Counted from the stretch's first letter, positions 9,506 through 18,735 are shown. The stretch is 64,000 nt of DNA from Bin5 sp022827195 (GCA_965208275.1 OZ242331.1:5177351-5241350), one strand, 5' to 3'. Numbers and translations: made by a program. The notes: generated by a model from the sequence alone, not told the origin.

Positions 9506-10483
9506 TCACGCAAGGTGGCAGGCAACCCAATGTCCGGGCTGGACCTCGCGCAGCTGCGGCGATTCGTCGCGGCAGCGGTCCTCGGCGATCGGGCAGCGCG
9601 GGTGGAAGCGGCAGCCGGAGGGCGGGTTGATCGCGCTCGAAACCTCGCCTTCCAGAATGATGCGCTGGTGTTTGCGCGCCAGCCTCGGGTCGGTCCACGG
9701 GACCGCGCTGAGCAGCGCCTGCGTGTAGGGGTGAAGCGGTTCGTCGTATATCTCAACGCCCTGCGCCATCTCTACGATCAGACCCAGGTACATCACCGCA
9801 ATCCGGTCGCTGATGTGGCGCACCACCCGCAGATCATGGGCGATGAAGAGATAAGTCAGCTCCAGTTCGTCCTGCAGGTCCTGCAGCAGGTTGAGGATCT
9901 GCGCCTGGATCGAGACGTCGAGCGAAGAGACAGGTTCGTCGAGGACGATAAAGTCGGGGTCAACCGCGAGGGCGCGGGCGATGCCGATGCGCTGGCGCTG
10001 GCCGCCGCTGAACTCGTGGGGATAGCGGTTGATGAAGTATGGGTTCAGGCCGACGCGTTCCATCAGCCCCTGCACGCGGTCCCGGGCCTCTTCCCGCGTC
10101 TGGCACAGCTTGTGGATCATCAACGGCTCGGCGATCGCCTTGCCGATCGTCATGCGCGGGTCGAGTGAAGCGTAGGGGTCCTGAAAGATGATCTGCATGC
10201 CGTTTCTGAACGGGCGCATCTCCGTATCGTTTAGCAGGCACAGGTCCTCGCCCTTGAAATGGACTTCGCCGGCCGTCGCCCGCATCAGCTGCAGAATTGT
10301 GCGCCCGGTCGTCGTCTTGCCGCAACCGCTCTCGCCGACCAGTCCCAGCGTCTTGCCGCGCGAGATATCGAAGCTCACGCCGTCGACCGCACGCACTACA
10401 TCGGGCGCGCGCCACAGGCTGCGCCGCGGCAGCCGAAAATGCTTTACCAGTTCGCGCACACTAAGCAGCGGCTGTTCTTCCAT
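9506..10483 (-). CDS. Opp/Dpp-type ABC transporter ATPase (OppF-like)
   Basis: This 325-aa cytoplasmic ATPase powers a peptide/nickel/oligosaccharide (PepT-family) importer. It shows Walker A GESGCGKTTTGR, the Q-loop FQDPYASLDPR, the ABC signature FSGGQRQRIGIARAL, Walker B FIVLDEPVSSLD and the switch His in IAHDL. The C-terminal oligopeptide-transporter extension has the usual cysteine set (GCRFHPRCPIAEDRC). AGGGGG lies nine bases before the ATG. It is the fifth gene of the set SBP, two permeases, OppD, OppF (15591 to 9506). The substrate may be a saccharide rather than a peptide given the glycosidase-like genes downstream, but that is inference. Confidence 0.92.
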   Translation of the reverse strand: MEEQPLLSVRELVKHFRLPRRSLWRAPDVVRAVDGVSFDISRGKTLGLVGESGCGKTTTGRTILQLMRATAGEVHFKGEDLCLLNDTEMRPFRNGMQIIFQDPYASLDPRMTIGKAIAEPLMIHKLCQTREEARDRVQGLMERVGLNPYFINRYPHEFSGGQRQRIGIARALAVDPDFIVLDEPVSSLDVSIQAQILNLLQDLQDELELTYLFIAHDLRVVRHISDRIAVMYLGLIVEMAQGVEIYDEPLHPYTQALLSAVPWTDPRLARKHQRIILEGEVSSAINPPSGCRFHPRCPIAEDRCRDESPQLREVQPGHWVACHLA

Positions 10484-10568
10484 GCTTCGCGTCCCCCTGC
10501 TCGGGGAGAATCCAACCCGACAACCAGCGGTCCACTTCGATTGCGAAATACGGGATATGCACTACCGG

Positions 10569-11606
10569 CTATGCCATTTGCAACGGTATCGCCTTCCAGC
10601 ATGCCGCCTGCGATTCGCCGTACTGCTCCAGCACCGGCTCCTCCGCGCGGCAGCGTTCATCGGCCAGGGGGCAGCGCGGCCAGAAATTGCATCCGGTCGG
10701 AAGGCTGGCTAAATCCGGCGGCAGCCCGCTGATCGAGAACAGGCGGTCACCGGGTTCGCTCTCCAGAGACGGGACCGAGCCGAGCAGTCCCTGCGTATAC
10801 GGATGCCTGGGATTGATCAGCACGTCGTCGACAGGCCCTTCCTCGACCAGGCGGCCGGCGTACATCACGGCAACGCGGTCGCAGCTGCCCGCGACGATGC
10901 CCATGTCGTGCGTGATGAAGAGGGCGGTCATGCTGGCTTCCTGGGCCAGACTCTTGATCAGGTCCAGGATCTGTGCCTGCACCGTCACATCGAGCGCGGT
11001 CGTCGGCTCGTCGGCCAGCAGCAGTCTGGGCTGGCACGAAAAGGCGATCGCGATCATCACCCGCTGGCGCATCCCCCCGCTGAACTGGTGAATGTAATCG
11101 TCGAAACGGGACTGTGGCGAAGGGATGCCGACCTGGGCCAGCAGGTCCAGAGTGCGCTCCCGCGACGCCTGCCGGCTCAACTTGAGGTGAATCTCGATCG
11201 CCTCGCTGATCTGGCGGCCAATCGTCATCGTCGGCGTCAGCGCGGTCATGGGCTCCTGGAAAACCATTGCAAGTTTGCGGCCCCGGATGTGTTGCATCTC
11301 CTCGGCGCTGCACTGCAGCAGGTTCTTCCCTTCGAAGTTGATCTCCCCGGCCACCGCGCGGCCGTTCCCCGGCAGCAAACCCATGACAGACAGGGCGGTC
11401 ATCGTCTTCCCGCAGCCGCTCTCGCCCACCAGGCCCAGAACCTCCCCTTCATACAGGTCCAGCGACAGGCCGTCTACGGCCCTCACGGTACCCTGTTTGG
11501 TCTCAAACTGGGTATGCAGCTGCCTGATCTGAAGCAAGGGCATCCGGTCCGATTTGGCATTGTTCGTCAACGGGGTCTCCGGTTGCGTGCTACTGTCGGT
11601 TCCCAT
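10569..11606 (-). CDS. Opp/Dpp-type ABC transporter ATPase (OppD-like)
   Basis: This 345-aa ATPase is the partner of the OppF-like protein downstream. It contains GESGCGKTMTALSVMG (Walker A), FQEPMTALTPTMTIG (Q-loop), FSGGMRQRVMIAIAF (signature), LLLADEPTTALDVTVQ (Walker B) and FITHDMG (switch), then a C-terminal Cys-rich tail (TGCNFWPRCPLADERC). ATG 11606 (MGTDSS) was chosen because it starts four bases after the stop of the permease gene; a frame opening 36 bp earlier would overlap that gene. The 85-bp gap to the next ATPase has no evident terminator. Confidence 0.92.
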   Translation of the reverse strand: MGTDSSTQPETPLTNNAKSDRMPLLQIRQLHTQFETKQGTVRAVDGLSLDLYEGEVLGLVGESGCGKTMTALSVMGLLPGNGRAVAGEINFEGKNLLQCSAEEMQHIRGRKLAMVFQEPMTALTPTMTIGRQISEAIEIHLKLSRQASRERTLDLLAQVGIPSPQSRFDDYIHQFSGGMRQRVMIAIAFSCQPRLLLADEPTTALDVTVQAQILDLIKSLAQEASMTALFITHDMGIVAGSCDRVAVMYAGRLVEEGPVDDVLINPRHPYTQGLLGSVPSLESEPGDRLFSISGLPPDLASLPTGCNFWPRCPLADERCRAEEPVLEQYGESQAACWKAIPLQMA

Positions 11607-11610
11607 CGCG

Positions 11611-12579
11611 TCAGCGCCGCCTTTGCTCCGGGTTGAGCGCATCGTTCAGCCCGTCTCCCAAAAAGTTGAATCCGAGCACCACGATAGCCAGCACGATCCC
11701 CGGCATCACCACCAGATGCGGCTTGAAGCGCCACTGGCCCAGGTTGTCGTTGATCATCGCGCCCCAGCTGGCGCCAGGCGGCTGGATGCCGACGCCCAGG
11801 AAACTGAGCGAGGCTTCCGACAGCATCGCCCCGCCGAAGCCGACCGTGATCGAGACGATCAGGGGCCCCAGGCTGTTGGGGACCAGGTGGCTGAGGATTA
11901 TGGTCCAGTTCGACGCGCCCAGCGCCCGTTCGGCCTCGATGAACTCTTTTTCGCGCAGCGACAGGATCTGCCCGCGCACCAGCCGCGCCTTGCCGTACCA
12001 CTGCACCAACGTCAAGGCTCCGAAGATGACCAGGTAGTCCAGGTAGACACGGTTGCTTTCGGAAAGAGACCAGCCGTACTCCTCCTGCATATAAATCTGC
12101 AGTTCGAGCACCTTTTCGCGAAAGACGACGCTGATGAACGCGGCCAGCAGAATGTCGGGGAAGGCCATCGTGATGTCGGCGAGACGCATGACGATGAAGT
12201 CGACCCACCCGCCCAGAAATGCACCGGCCGCGCCGAGGACAACGCCCAGCACCGTTGTACCGATGGTGACGATCAGCCCCACGAGAAAGGCGGTGCGCGC
12301 GCCGTAGAGGATGCGGGTAAACATATCCCGGCCCAGACCGTCGGTCCCCAGCCAGTGGTCGCGGCTGGGCGGCTCATCGATCCGCATGAAATTTCCCTCG
12401 GCGTAGTCATACGGGGCCAGCCACGGGCCGAAGATCGAAATGAAGAGGAGCAGGAGGGCGACCAGGACCCCGAAGATGGCCAGGCGGTTGCGAAAGAGCT
12501 GCTCCATGGCGTCCTGCCATAGACTGCGCTGCTCCGGCACAGCAAACAGTTCTTGCGCTTTGTTTTCCTCAGTGTTCAC
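11611..12579 (-). CDS. Opp/Dpp-type ABC transporter permease (DppC/OppC-like)
   Basis: This 322-aa inner-membrane protein carries the family's N-terminal cytoplasmic segment (FRNRLAIFGVLVALLLLFIS) with the first transmembrane helix, HWLGTDGLGRDMFTRILYGAR after it, and the ATPase-contacting EAA loop around EAERALGASNWTIILSHLVPN. SEASLSFLGVGIQPPGASWG and the C-terminal LGDGLNDALNP are hallmark OppC/DppC motifs. The start is GTG at 12579 with GAGG eight bases upstream. It lies between a DppB-like permease (126 bp upstream) and the OppD-like ATPase (4 bp downstream). Confidence 0.92.
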   Translation of the reverse strand: MNTEENKAQELFAVPEQRSLWQDAMEQLFRNRLAIFGVLVALLLLFISIFGPWLAPYDYAEGNFMRIDEPPSRDHWLGTDGLGRDMFTRILYGARTAFLVGLIVTIGTTVLGVVLGAAGAFLGGWVDFIVMRLADITMAFPDILLAAFISVVFREKVLELQIYMQEEYGWSLSESNRVYLDYLVIFGALTLVQWYGKARLVRGQILSLREKEFIEAERALGASNWTIILSHLVPNSLGPLIVSITVGFGGAMLSEASLSFLGVGIQPPGASWGAMINDNLGQWRFKPHLVVMPGIVLAIVVLGFNFLGDGLNDALNPEQRRR

Positions 12580-12705
12580 TCTGATTTCCTCAAGAGGGTC
12601 CGGGTCTCACGCGTTGCCCAAAAGTACCTGTTGTAGTTCCCCGCGATCGGCGTGGCAGGAGTCTTAAGAGGCAGCAATGAGGACATAATTCCGTAGGCGC
12701 GGCGT

Positions 12706-13701
12706 TCAATCATAGGTGACGCGCGGGTCCAGCGCGCCGTACAGCAGATCGGTCATGAGGTTGACCGTGATAAAGATCAGCGATTGCAGGAGAATGATTC
12801 CCATGAAGACAGGATGATCGCCCGACATGAGTGTTTGGATCGCCAGTTTGCCGATGCCGGGGATGTTGAATATCTGCTCGACGAAAAGACTGCCCGTTAC
12901 CAGCCCGCTTGTAATCAGGCCCAGCGAGGTCAGTACCGGGATCATGGCCGTGCGCAGCATGTGGCGCGCCACAACAAGCCGCTCCGGCATACCCTTGGCG
13001 CGGGCGGTGCGGACAAAGTCCTTGCTGAGCACTTCGATGATTCCGGCCCGCGCCTGGCGCACGACGACCAGCGAGGGGCCGGCCGCCAGGACGATGGCGG
13101 GCAGGATGGCCTGGCGCGAGAACATGCCGTCCCATCCCCCGACAGTCTTAAAGACGGGGATTTTGAGCACGAAGATGATAAGCAGGATCGGCCCGATCAC
13201 ATAGGCCGGGATCGAGCTGGCGACGATCGAGCTGGTTACGATCGCGTAGTCGACGGTCGTGTTCTGTTTGACTGCCGCCAGAACGCCGAAAAGGATGCCG
13301 ACGAAGGTGAGGATGATCAGCGACCAAAGCCCAAGCTGCGCGCTGATCGCCAGTCGGCCCAAGATCATCTCGCGCACACCCGTGCTCGTACCCGAGAATC
13401 CAACCCCGCGCCCTTCGCCAACCGCTCTGTCGCTGGCGACGCCGCCGAATGAGGACAATGAATGGCCCCAATTGCCGCCCCACAGGCTGCTCACATAGTC
13501 AAGAAACTGGATCAGGAATGGCCGGTCCAGTCCGAGCGCCCTTTTGACCTCCTCGTAGCGCTGCTCGTCTTCCCAGTCTTCTCCGAGCACGGCGCGCACC
13601 GTATCGATCGGGCCAAAGTAGCTCAGCGTGAAGGTGATGAGCATGACCACGACAACGATTGGCAGTATGGAGACGAGCCGGCGCAAAGTGTATAGGAACA
13701 T
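12706..13701 (-). CDS. Opp/Dpp-type ABC transporter permease (DppB/OppB-like)
   Basis: This 331-aa membrane protein has the typical N-terminus MFLYTLRRLVSILPIVVVVM and the periplasmic family sequence (RRLGLD-like, here VKRALGLDRPFLIQFLDYV). The EAA loop region is VRTARAKGMPERLVVARHML, and the end PRVTYD matches the usual DPR-x-R/T-Y closure. About six transmembrane helices can be seen. It follows the solute-binding protein gene after a 120-bp gap containing a perfect palindrome. Function is importing the substrate of the family-5 binding protein at 13822-15591. Confidence 0.92.
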   Translation of the reverse strand: MFLYTLRRLVSILPIVVVVMLITFTLSYFGPIDTVRAVLGEDWEDEQRYEEVKRALGLDRPFLIQFLDYVSSLWGGNWGHSLSSFGGVASDRAVGEGRGVGFSGTSTGVREMILGRLAISAQLGLWSLIILTFVGILFGVLAAVKQNTTVDYAIVTSSIVASSIPAYVIGPILLIIFVLKIPVFKTVGGWDGMFSRQAILPAIVLAAGPSLVVVRQARAGIIEVLSKDFVRTARAKGMPERLVVARHMLRTAMIPVLTSLGLITSGLVTGSLFVEQIFNIPGIGKLAIQTLMSGDHPVFMGIILLQSLIFITVNLMTDLLYGALDPRVTYD

Positions 13702-13743
13702 AACGATTGTCAGTGCGAAGTCGAAGAACGAGAACGGGCCGTG

Positions 13744-13773
13744 AGGAGAGAGAGGCCGCGGCCTCTCTCTCCT
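13744..13773 (-). promoter_or_regulatory. Perfect palindrome after solute-binding protein gene
   Basis: A 30-base perfect inverted repeat centred on GGCCGCGGCC with GA-rich arms sits between the stop of the binding-protein gene (13822) and the DppB-like permease start (13701). No U-run follows on the minus strand. It is best explained as an RNA hairpin that stabilises the upstream binding-protein message or attenuates permease expression, as known for malE-malF type arrangements. The role is inference. Confidence 0.6.
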
Positions 13774-13821
13774 TCCTTCTCTCCTCTGGCGAGAGTCTGT
13801 TTCAGGTCACAGCCCGCCCTA

Positions 13822-15591
13822 CTACCTGGCGGCTATGAAGAGATGCTCCGGATTGCGCACACCGTGGTCCAGGCTGCCGTAGAGCGAGTCCCAGTGGCTG
13901 ACCCAGGGCTTGACCAGCATGTAGGCCGGTTCGGTGAAGTGGCCGATGCTGTAGACGTCGGCGAAGAACTGCCGCCCCGCCTCCTGGTACAGCGGGATCG
14001 CCTCGGCCAGGTCCATCGTCGTATCGGCCGTCATGCACAGCTCTTCCGCATCGGGCGGGCCCCACGACTCGGCGCGCGAGCGGTTGTACGTCCCGATCGG
14101 AGACGCGTTCTCGCAGACCGCGGACAGGCCGGGGTAGCGGGCCGCAAAGGAGCGGCGCACGATCTGATACAGCTCCGGATTGGCCTGGAAGACGTCGCGT
14201 GAGCGCTCGATGATCACCTCGATGCCGAGGTTCTGCTTCCAGTACTGCTGCATTGCCTGGGCAATGCGGGTCAGATGGCCGACCTGGCCGCCGAAGCCGG
14301 CCTCACCGACGTGCAGCCGGATCTGAGGCAGGTTTTCGGCTGAGCCGTAGCTGGACTCGGCGAGCAGCTGGCGGGCCAGCTCAGGATCGTAGGTGGGCGT
14401 ATGGCACTCGCCGTCGATGAAACCAGGCCAGCCCATCGGAATCAGCTGGCAGGCAGGCTGCCACATGCCGCGCAGAATTGTATCGGCGATGATCTTGAAG
14501 TCGACCGCATGGGCCAGCGCCTGGCGCACCTTGGTGTCATCCATCGGCGGCAGATCGCGCGCGATGTAGAAACTGCGACTCACCTCGTACTGGTACGGCC
14601 ACATCTCATTGGCCGTTGGGCGGCCCGGCTCCAGTAACTCGGCCGCCTCCAGCGGTCCATACTTCTCGGATACGTCATACTCGTCGTTCTCGTACGCGAT
14701 CAGCGCCGTCTGCGGGTCCGAATAGTACTTCAGCTCGACCTTTTGCAGAATCGGGGCATCGCCGCGCCAGTTGGGATTGGGCACGAGCTCGAACGAGTCC
14801 GGCTCCGACGGTCCGACCCAGGTAGGCTCGGTCGCGATCATGAAGGGGCCGGTCGCGCCGTGACCGACGAACCATGGCGCCTCATCCTCCGCCGGCGGTC
14901 GGTAGTGCGAAGTCTCCGCCATGAGGAAGCGGTGCGGCAGCGAGAGGATCGCGGCAAAGTCGCGGAACGGCTGCGTCAGTTCGATCTGTACCGTCAGATC
15001 GTCGATGACCGTGATGCCCTCCAGCTCGGTGGCCGGGTTCTCCTCGGCGCGCATGGCGTCGAAGCCCTTGATGTAGCGGGCATAGGTCGTGCCGCGCGAG
15101 CCGGTGTTGGGCGAAGCGTGAAGCTCGATCGACATCTTCACGTCCTCAGCCGTGAACGGCTCACCGTCCGCGGCCACGATCCCCTCCTTCACCGTGATCG
15201 TCCAGACAGTCTCGTCCTCGCTGGCCGAGAAGCCCTCCGCCAGCCGGCCCTCAAGTGTCCCGTCCGCGTTCATCCAGAAGAGCGTCTCAAAGGCCATGTT
15301 GAGCATGCCCGAGACTGCATATCCGCCGGATGTCTCGAATGGATAGGGATAGCGCTGCTGGTAGTATGTTCCCCAGCGCAGGACCTGTTCCTCTGCCATC
15401 GCCGTGTCCGCGGCCAGCTGCGGCCTTTCGCGCCATACCGGCGACCACGGCATGTACGCGGTCGTCTCCGACATCGCCTCTTCTGTGCCTGCGGCTGGCA
15501 TGCCCGCCGCAGGCGCACACGCCGCGGTTACAACCAGCGCCAGGAGCATGAACAGGCCGACGATAACTTTGGATCTTCGGATTGTCTTCAT
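13822..15591 (-). CDS. ABC transporter substrate-binding lipoprotein, family 5
   Basis: This 589-aa extracellular binding protein belongs to the oligopeptide/nickel SBP family 5. The N-terminus MKTIRRSKVIVGLFMLLALVV leads into a lipobox VTAAC, so it is a Sec-exported lipoprotein. Family features include LAEGFSASEDETVWTITVKE, GEPFTAEDVKMSIEL, PFRDFAAILSLPHRF and DDTKVRQALAHAVDFKII. ATG 15591 has AGGAG/GAGG upstream; a frame extending to 15678 lacks such a site. The 147-bp gap upstream carries a weak promoter-like TTGACG (15706-15711) with TAGAGA 16 bp away. It heads a complete five-gene Opp/Dpp transporter. Confidence 0.92.
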   Translation of the reverse strand: MKTIRRSKVIVGLFMLLALVVTAACAPAAGMPAAGTEEAMSETTAYMPWSPVWRERPQLAADTAMAEEQVLRWGTYYQQRYPYPFETSGGYAVSGMLNMAFETLFWMNADGTLEGRLAEGFSASEDETVWTITVKEGIVAADGEPFTAEDVKMSIELHASPNTGSRGTTYARYIKGFDAMRAEENPATELEGITVIDDLTVQIELTQPFRDFAAILSLPHRFLMAETSHYRPPAEDEAPWFVGHGATGPFMIATEPTWVGPSEPDSFELVPNPNWRGDAPILQKVELKYYSDPQTALIAYENDEYDVSEKYGPLEAAELLEPGRPTANEMWPYQYEVSRSFYIARDLPPMDDTKVRQALAHAVDFKIIADTILRGMWQPACQLIPMGWPGFIDGECHTPTYDPELARQLLAESSYGSAENLPQIRLHVGEAGFGGQVGHLTRIAQAMQQYWKQNLGIEVIIERSRDVFQANPELYQIVRRSFAARYPGLSAVCENASPIGTYNRSRAESWGPPDAEELCMTADTTMDLAEAIPLYQEAGRQFFADVYSIGHFTEPAYMLVKPWVSHWDSLYGSLDHGVRNPEHLFIAAR

Positions 15592-15738
15592 TTTGCCTCT
15601 TCTCCTTAACTGTTTGACTGCGCACAAATGAGGGCGCGCAGCTTGGACGCCAAAAGCAAACGAATGCTCCGTCAACACAAAGATCTCTACTTCGTTTCAC
15701 CCCCTCGTCAAGTCCTTTTCCACTGCAACTTCTGTACG

Positions 15739-16071
15739 CTACGCCTTCAGGCTGAGCGCAATCACTGACCTCATGCTGGCGCCCTCCGGCAATCTTCCGG
15801 CCAGACGCAGCCAGTTGCCAAAGTGACTTACCTTGCAATAGGCAACCTCCGCCGCGCCGAGCGTTACGCTTGTCCCCTCGTCGCACCAGCGGATGCCGTC
15901 CGCCGAAATCTGGACCCGCAACGTAACGCCTTCGAGGTCGCCCACGCGCTCCATTGTCCGCACAAAGAAGATCGCCTCGCCCGCCCAGCCGCACTCGTAC
16001 GGCTCGGTCGCGAAGTCGCCGCTCAACGTCTCGCTGCGCTCAACAATCGCGGTGTAACTTTCGCGCAGCAT
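15739..16071 (-). CDS. Small protein of unknown function, paired with DUF6772-like gene
   Basis: This 110-aa protein was not recognised. It is Trp/Gly-rich with a predicted all-beta character: CGWAGEAIFFVRTMERV, then VQISADGIRWCDEG (an S-x-D-G-x-x-W motif like those of the glycosidase-like proteins) and VSHFGNWLRLAGRLPEG. That pattern suggests a small beta-sandwich carbohydrate-binding-like domain without signal peptide. ATG 16071 has GGGAG eight bases upstream, inside the end of the preceding gene, and begins two bases after that gene's stop, so the two are coupled. A GTG at 16080 is an alternative start. Confidence 0.6.
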   Translation of the reverse strand: MLRESYTAIVERSETLSGDFATEPYECGWAGEAIFFVRTMERVGDLEGVTLRVQISADGIRWCDEGTSVTLGAAEVAYCKVSHFGNWLRLAGRLPEGASMRSVIALSLKA

Positions 16072-16073
16072 CG

Positions 16074-16934
16074 CTACCACTCCCCTGACAGCAGGACCGA
16101 GTCGACGTAGAGAAATGCCCGCTTGTCGACGTCCGTCTCGACCCAGAACGCCACGTTGAGCATGCAGTCCAGGTTCGGCATTGCCGGGATCATCATCGGC
16201 CCCACGTCGCTGACGTCATGGACGCGATCGTTGCACTGCAAATGTGTGATTTTCCGGGCAGCCAGGTCGAGGTCCATGCGCAGATAGTACCAGTTGTATT
16301 TGGTGGCGACCTCGTTATAACACAAAATCTGGTTTGAGTCAGGTACATCTTCCCAACCGCTCGGCGCCAGGTGAAAGTGGGAGACGGTCTCTTTGCGGCC
16401 GCCAATGTCGTGGAACGGCTCCCGCTTGCGCTTGAACTGCCACCTGCGGACCGGTTCACCGTCCAAGGCGTTGAGATAGCGCCAGTGCGGCATCCAGCGG
16501 TACTCCTCGTCCTGCAGGTCGAAGAGGACACCAACCGAGCGCACGTCGTCGACCGACAGCTGCAGCTCGCTCGCCTCCGGTTTGAAGGTGAAGTAGGCCT
16601 CCAGCCGGATTGGCCCGCGATGACGCCACGTCACGCGTTTGATCGAAACGCTGATTTCGCCGGCCCGCGGGCGCGTCGCCAGCTTGAGCGAATAGGTGCC
16701 CTGCATGCCGCCGTGCGTGCCCGTGTCCCAGTGCGTGCCGCTGCTCAGCATCGGCGGGCGCATATCCGCGTACTGCGGCAACATGCTGTCCAGGCTGTCC
16801 TCGTAATTGCCGATTAGCTCGACCCAGCCGCGCAGGCCGCGGTTGAAGTCGTCGTGATAAATGATGCGCGGCAGCGGATCGAAGCGGCTCAGCGCCGGGT
16901 CTGTGTTCAGGATTGCCCTCATCGGGTCTGCCAT
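16074..16934 (-). CDS. DUF6772-like beta-rich protein
   Basis: This 286-aa soluble protein contains IIYHDDFNRGLRGWVELIGN, HWDTGTHGGMQGTYSLKLAT, VTWRHRGPIRLEAYFTFKPE, and MLNVAFWVETDVDKRAFLYV. The DDFN-x-G-x-x-G-W opening and the beta-strand pattern recall jelly-roll or concanavalin-like carbohydrate-binding proteins. From memory it resembles a family annotated DUF6772, which I could not confirm. No signal sequence is visible. AAAGGAAAGC precedes the ATG. It is coupled to the 110-aa protein downstream and follows a PhyH gene, within the operon carrying two sugar importers. Confidence 0.65.
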   Translation of the reverse strand: MADPMRAILNTDPALSRFDPLPRIIYHDDFNRGLRGWVELIGNYEDSLDSMLPQYADMRPPMLSSGTHWDTGTHGGMQGTYSLKLATRPRAGEISVSIKRVTWRHRGPIRLEAYFTFKPEASELQLSVDDVRSVGVLFDLQDEEYRWMPHWRYLNALDGEPVRRWQFKRKREPFHDIGGRKETVSHFHLAPSGWEDVPDSNQILCYNEVATKYNWYYLRMDLDLAARKITHLQCNDRVHDVSDVGPMMIPAMPNLDCMLNVAFWVETDVDKRAFLYVDSVLLSGEW

Positions 16935-17003
16935 AGCTTTCCTTTCTCGGCCTGCTCTTCAACCAGGGAGTCTACGAACTCCCTTTCGGCTCATCTTCTC
17001 CCT

Positions 17004-17801
17004 CTATTTGAATCCCAGCTCCACCAGCTTGCCCACCATCCCCTGGATGCGCGGGCTGTCGCTGTACAGAAACGCGTCTTCGTAGATGCGGCCCGACTGC
17101 GTGTGCTGCATATTCTCCACGTTCCTCAGGTTGCCCTCGTATGTCCGCTTCAGGTATTCGATGTGCGCATCCTTTGACGGCTGCGCGCCGAAATTCATCG
17201 TGAACATGCGCCGCCCCGTCCTGCCGCCGAACGCGGCATGCCACAGGTTCTGGTTGAAGAAGACCACGTCGCCCGGCTCCGACTCCAGCGGGAAACAGGG
17301 CACGCCGCTGCCGTCGGTGCCGAATGGCCGGTGATCGGGATCGCGCCGCTGCCCTTTGAGCGGGTCAAGCGCGCCGTGCAACGGCATCCGGTGCGAACCG
17401 GGCACGACGCGCAGGCAGCCGGTATCCTTTGTCACCGGGTCCAGGTACAGCGCGACCTTGATGCGCCCGTAATCGAGGACCGAGCCGTCAGGATGCCAGC
17501 CAGTGTCGCCGACGTAGAGGTTGCCGTCCGAGCCGATCCAGACGAAACCGGGCCCGAGCAGCTGTTCGAGCGGCTGGTAGATGCGGTCGTCCTCGACCAG
17601 TCCGCTCAGCAGCGGCCTTTTCTCGATGAAGCCGAGCACCGCCTGCCGCGCCGCCCCCTCAAACCGCTGCCCCTGCCGGTCCTCCGTCAGCACATCATCG
17701 AACGCGCGGCAGATCTCCTCCATCTCGCTCTCCGAGAAGCAGTGCCGCCGGATGACAAATCCGAATGTTTCAAAGTGGGCGATCTGTTCCTTAGTCAACA
17801 T
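17004..17801 (-). CDS. Phytanoyl-CoA dioxygenase (PhyH) family protein
   Basis: This 265-aa cytoplasmic Fe(II)/2-oxoglutarate-dependent oxygenase would hydroxylate or oxidatively cleave a small substrate. The iron-binding facial triad is visible: HPD near residue 101 (GDTGWHPDG) and a distal His in NQNLWHAAFGG near residue 187. The 2-oxoglutarate-binding Arg is probably in RTGRRMF. GCLRVVPGSHRMPLHG is a PhyH hallmark. ATG 17801 (MLTKEQIAHFETFGFV) was preferred over TTG 17807. It belongs to the same subgroup as the genes at 33497 and 35786. Neighbours are a TIM-barrel isomerase and the DUF6772-like gene. The substrate is unknown. Confidence 0.9.
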   Translation of the reverse strand: MLTKEQIAHFETFGFVIRRHCFSESEMEEICRAFDDVLTEDRQGQRFEGAARQAVLGFIEKRPLLSGLVEDDRIYQPLEQLLGPGFVWIGSDGNLYVGDTGWHPDGSVLDYGRIKVALYLDPVTKDTGCLRVVPGSHRMPLHGALDPLKGQRRDPDHRPFGTDGSGVPCFPLESEPGDVVFFNQNLWHAAFGGRTGRRMFTMNFGAQPSKDAHIEYLKRTYEGNLRNVENMQHTQSGRIYEDAFLYSDSPRIQGMVGKLVELGFK

Positions 17802-17847
17802 AGCCAAACTTCCCTTCCTGCTGCGCGGCAGCGTTCATTCTTTCTGT

Positions 17848-18735
17848 TTACCCGATCCCGATATCGCGCAGATAGGCGCGTGTGCGCACGGCGATCGGCA
17901 GAGGCTTGTCGAACGGCGCCGGGTACATGTCCTGCTCGACCACCGCCCAGCCGTCGAAGCCGATATCGTGCAGCACGTCGCGAAATGCATGATAGTCGAC
18001 CCACCCCAGCTCCGGCTCGACGAACATATCCATCTTGACCGCCTCGGCAAAGGTGACGCCCGATGCCTCGACCTGCTTCTGCACCTCGCGATCGACGCTC
18101 TTGATGTGCAGATAGGGGATGCGCTCGTGATGGTCCCGCATGAACCCGATCGCGTCGCCGCCGCGGTAGGCGTGATGCCCCACGTCCAGGCAAATCCCCA
18201 CCCGCTCCGGGTCGGTATCCTCGAGGAACTTCTCGATCTGCTCCGTATACTCGACGTGACACTCGGCGTGCGGATGAAAGACCAGCTGCAGGCCGAACTT
18301 GTCGATGGCGATGTCGGCCACCCTGTGCGTCGTGTCGATCAGCCGCTTCCACCCGTCGTCGTCCAGCTCGGTCTCCTCTACCAGCTCGCCCGTTTTCAGG
18401 TCCGAGTACATGCCATCGATCAGCACCAGGAACTTGGCGCCCAGCTCCACCAGCTGCTCACCCGCGCCCAGCACCTGCCGTTCAAGCTCGGGCCACTTCT
18501 CAGGATTCTCCAGGCTCTCCATCGCGAACGTGCCTGCCACCCTCAGACCGCGGCTGTCCAACTCGCGGCGCAAGGTCGGCAGGTCGGTCGGCAGATAGCC
18601 GTACGGGCCCAGCTCGATCCACTCGTAGCCGGCCTCGGCCGCCTCATCCAGAAAGCGATGCCACGGGGTCTGTAGCGGATCTTCCGGGAACCAGATGCCC
18701 CACGAGTCCGGTCCTGTTCCTACCTTTACAGCCAT
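17848..18735 (-). CDS. Sugar phosphate isomerase/epimerase-type TIM barrel
   Basis: This 295-aa protein belongs to the xylose-isomerase-like/AP-endonuclease-2 TIM-barrel superfamily (IolE, tagatose epimerase, hydroxypyruvate isomerase). Evidence is GPDSWGIWFPEDPLQTPW at the N-terminus, the glutamate strand WIELGPYGYLP, the metal-binding stretch LVFHPHAECHVEY, ICLDVGHHAYRGGD, and IPYLHIKSVDRE. The WG-x-W-x-P opening and the CLD-x-GH motif are close to inosose dehydratase or IolE-type proteins. GGAGG precedes the ATG. It sits between the amidohydrolase (upstream) and PhyH (downstream). The exact reaction cannot be assigned. Confidence 0.85.
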   Translation of the reverse strand: MAVKVGTGPDSWGIWFPEDPLQTPWHRFLDEAAEAGYEWIELGPYGYLPTDLPTLRRELDSRGLRVAGTFAMESLENPEKWPELERQVLGAGEQLVELGAKFLVLIDGMYSDLKTGELVEETELDDDGWKRLIDTTHRVADIAIDKFGLQLVFHPHAECHVEYTEQIEKFLEDTDPERVGICLDVGHHAYRGGDAIGFMRDHHERIPYLHIKSVDREVQKQVEASGVTFAEAVKMDMFVEPELGWVDYHAFRDVLHDIGFDGWAVVEQDMYPAPFDKPLPIAVRTRAYLRDIGIG

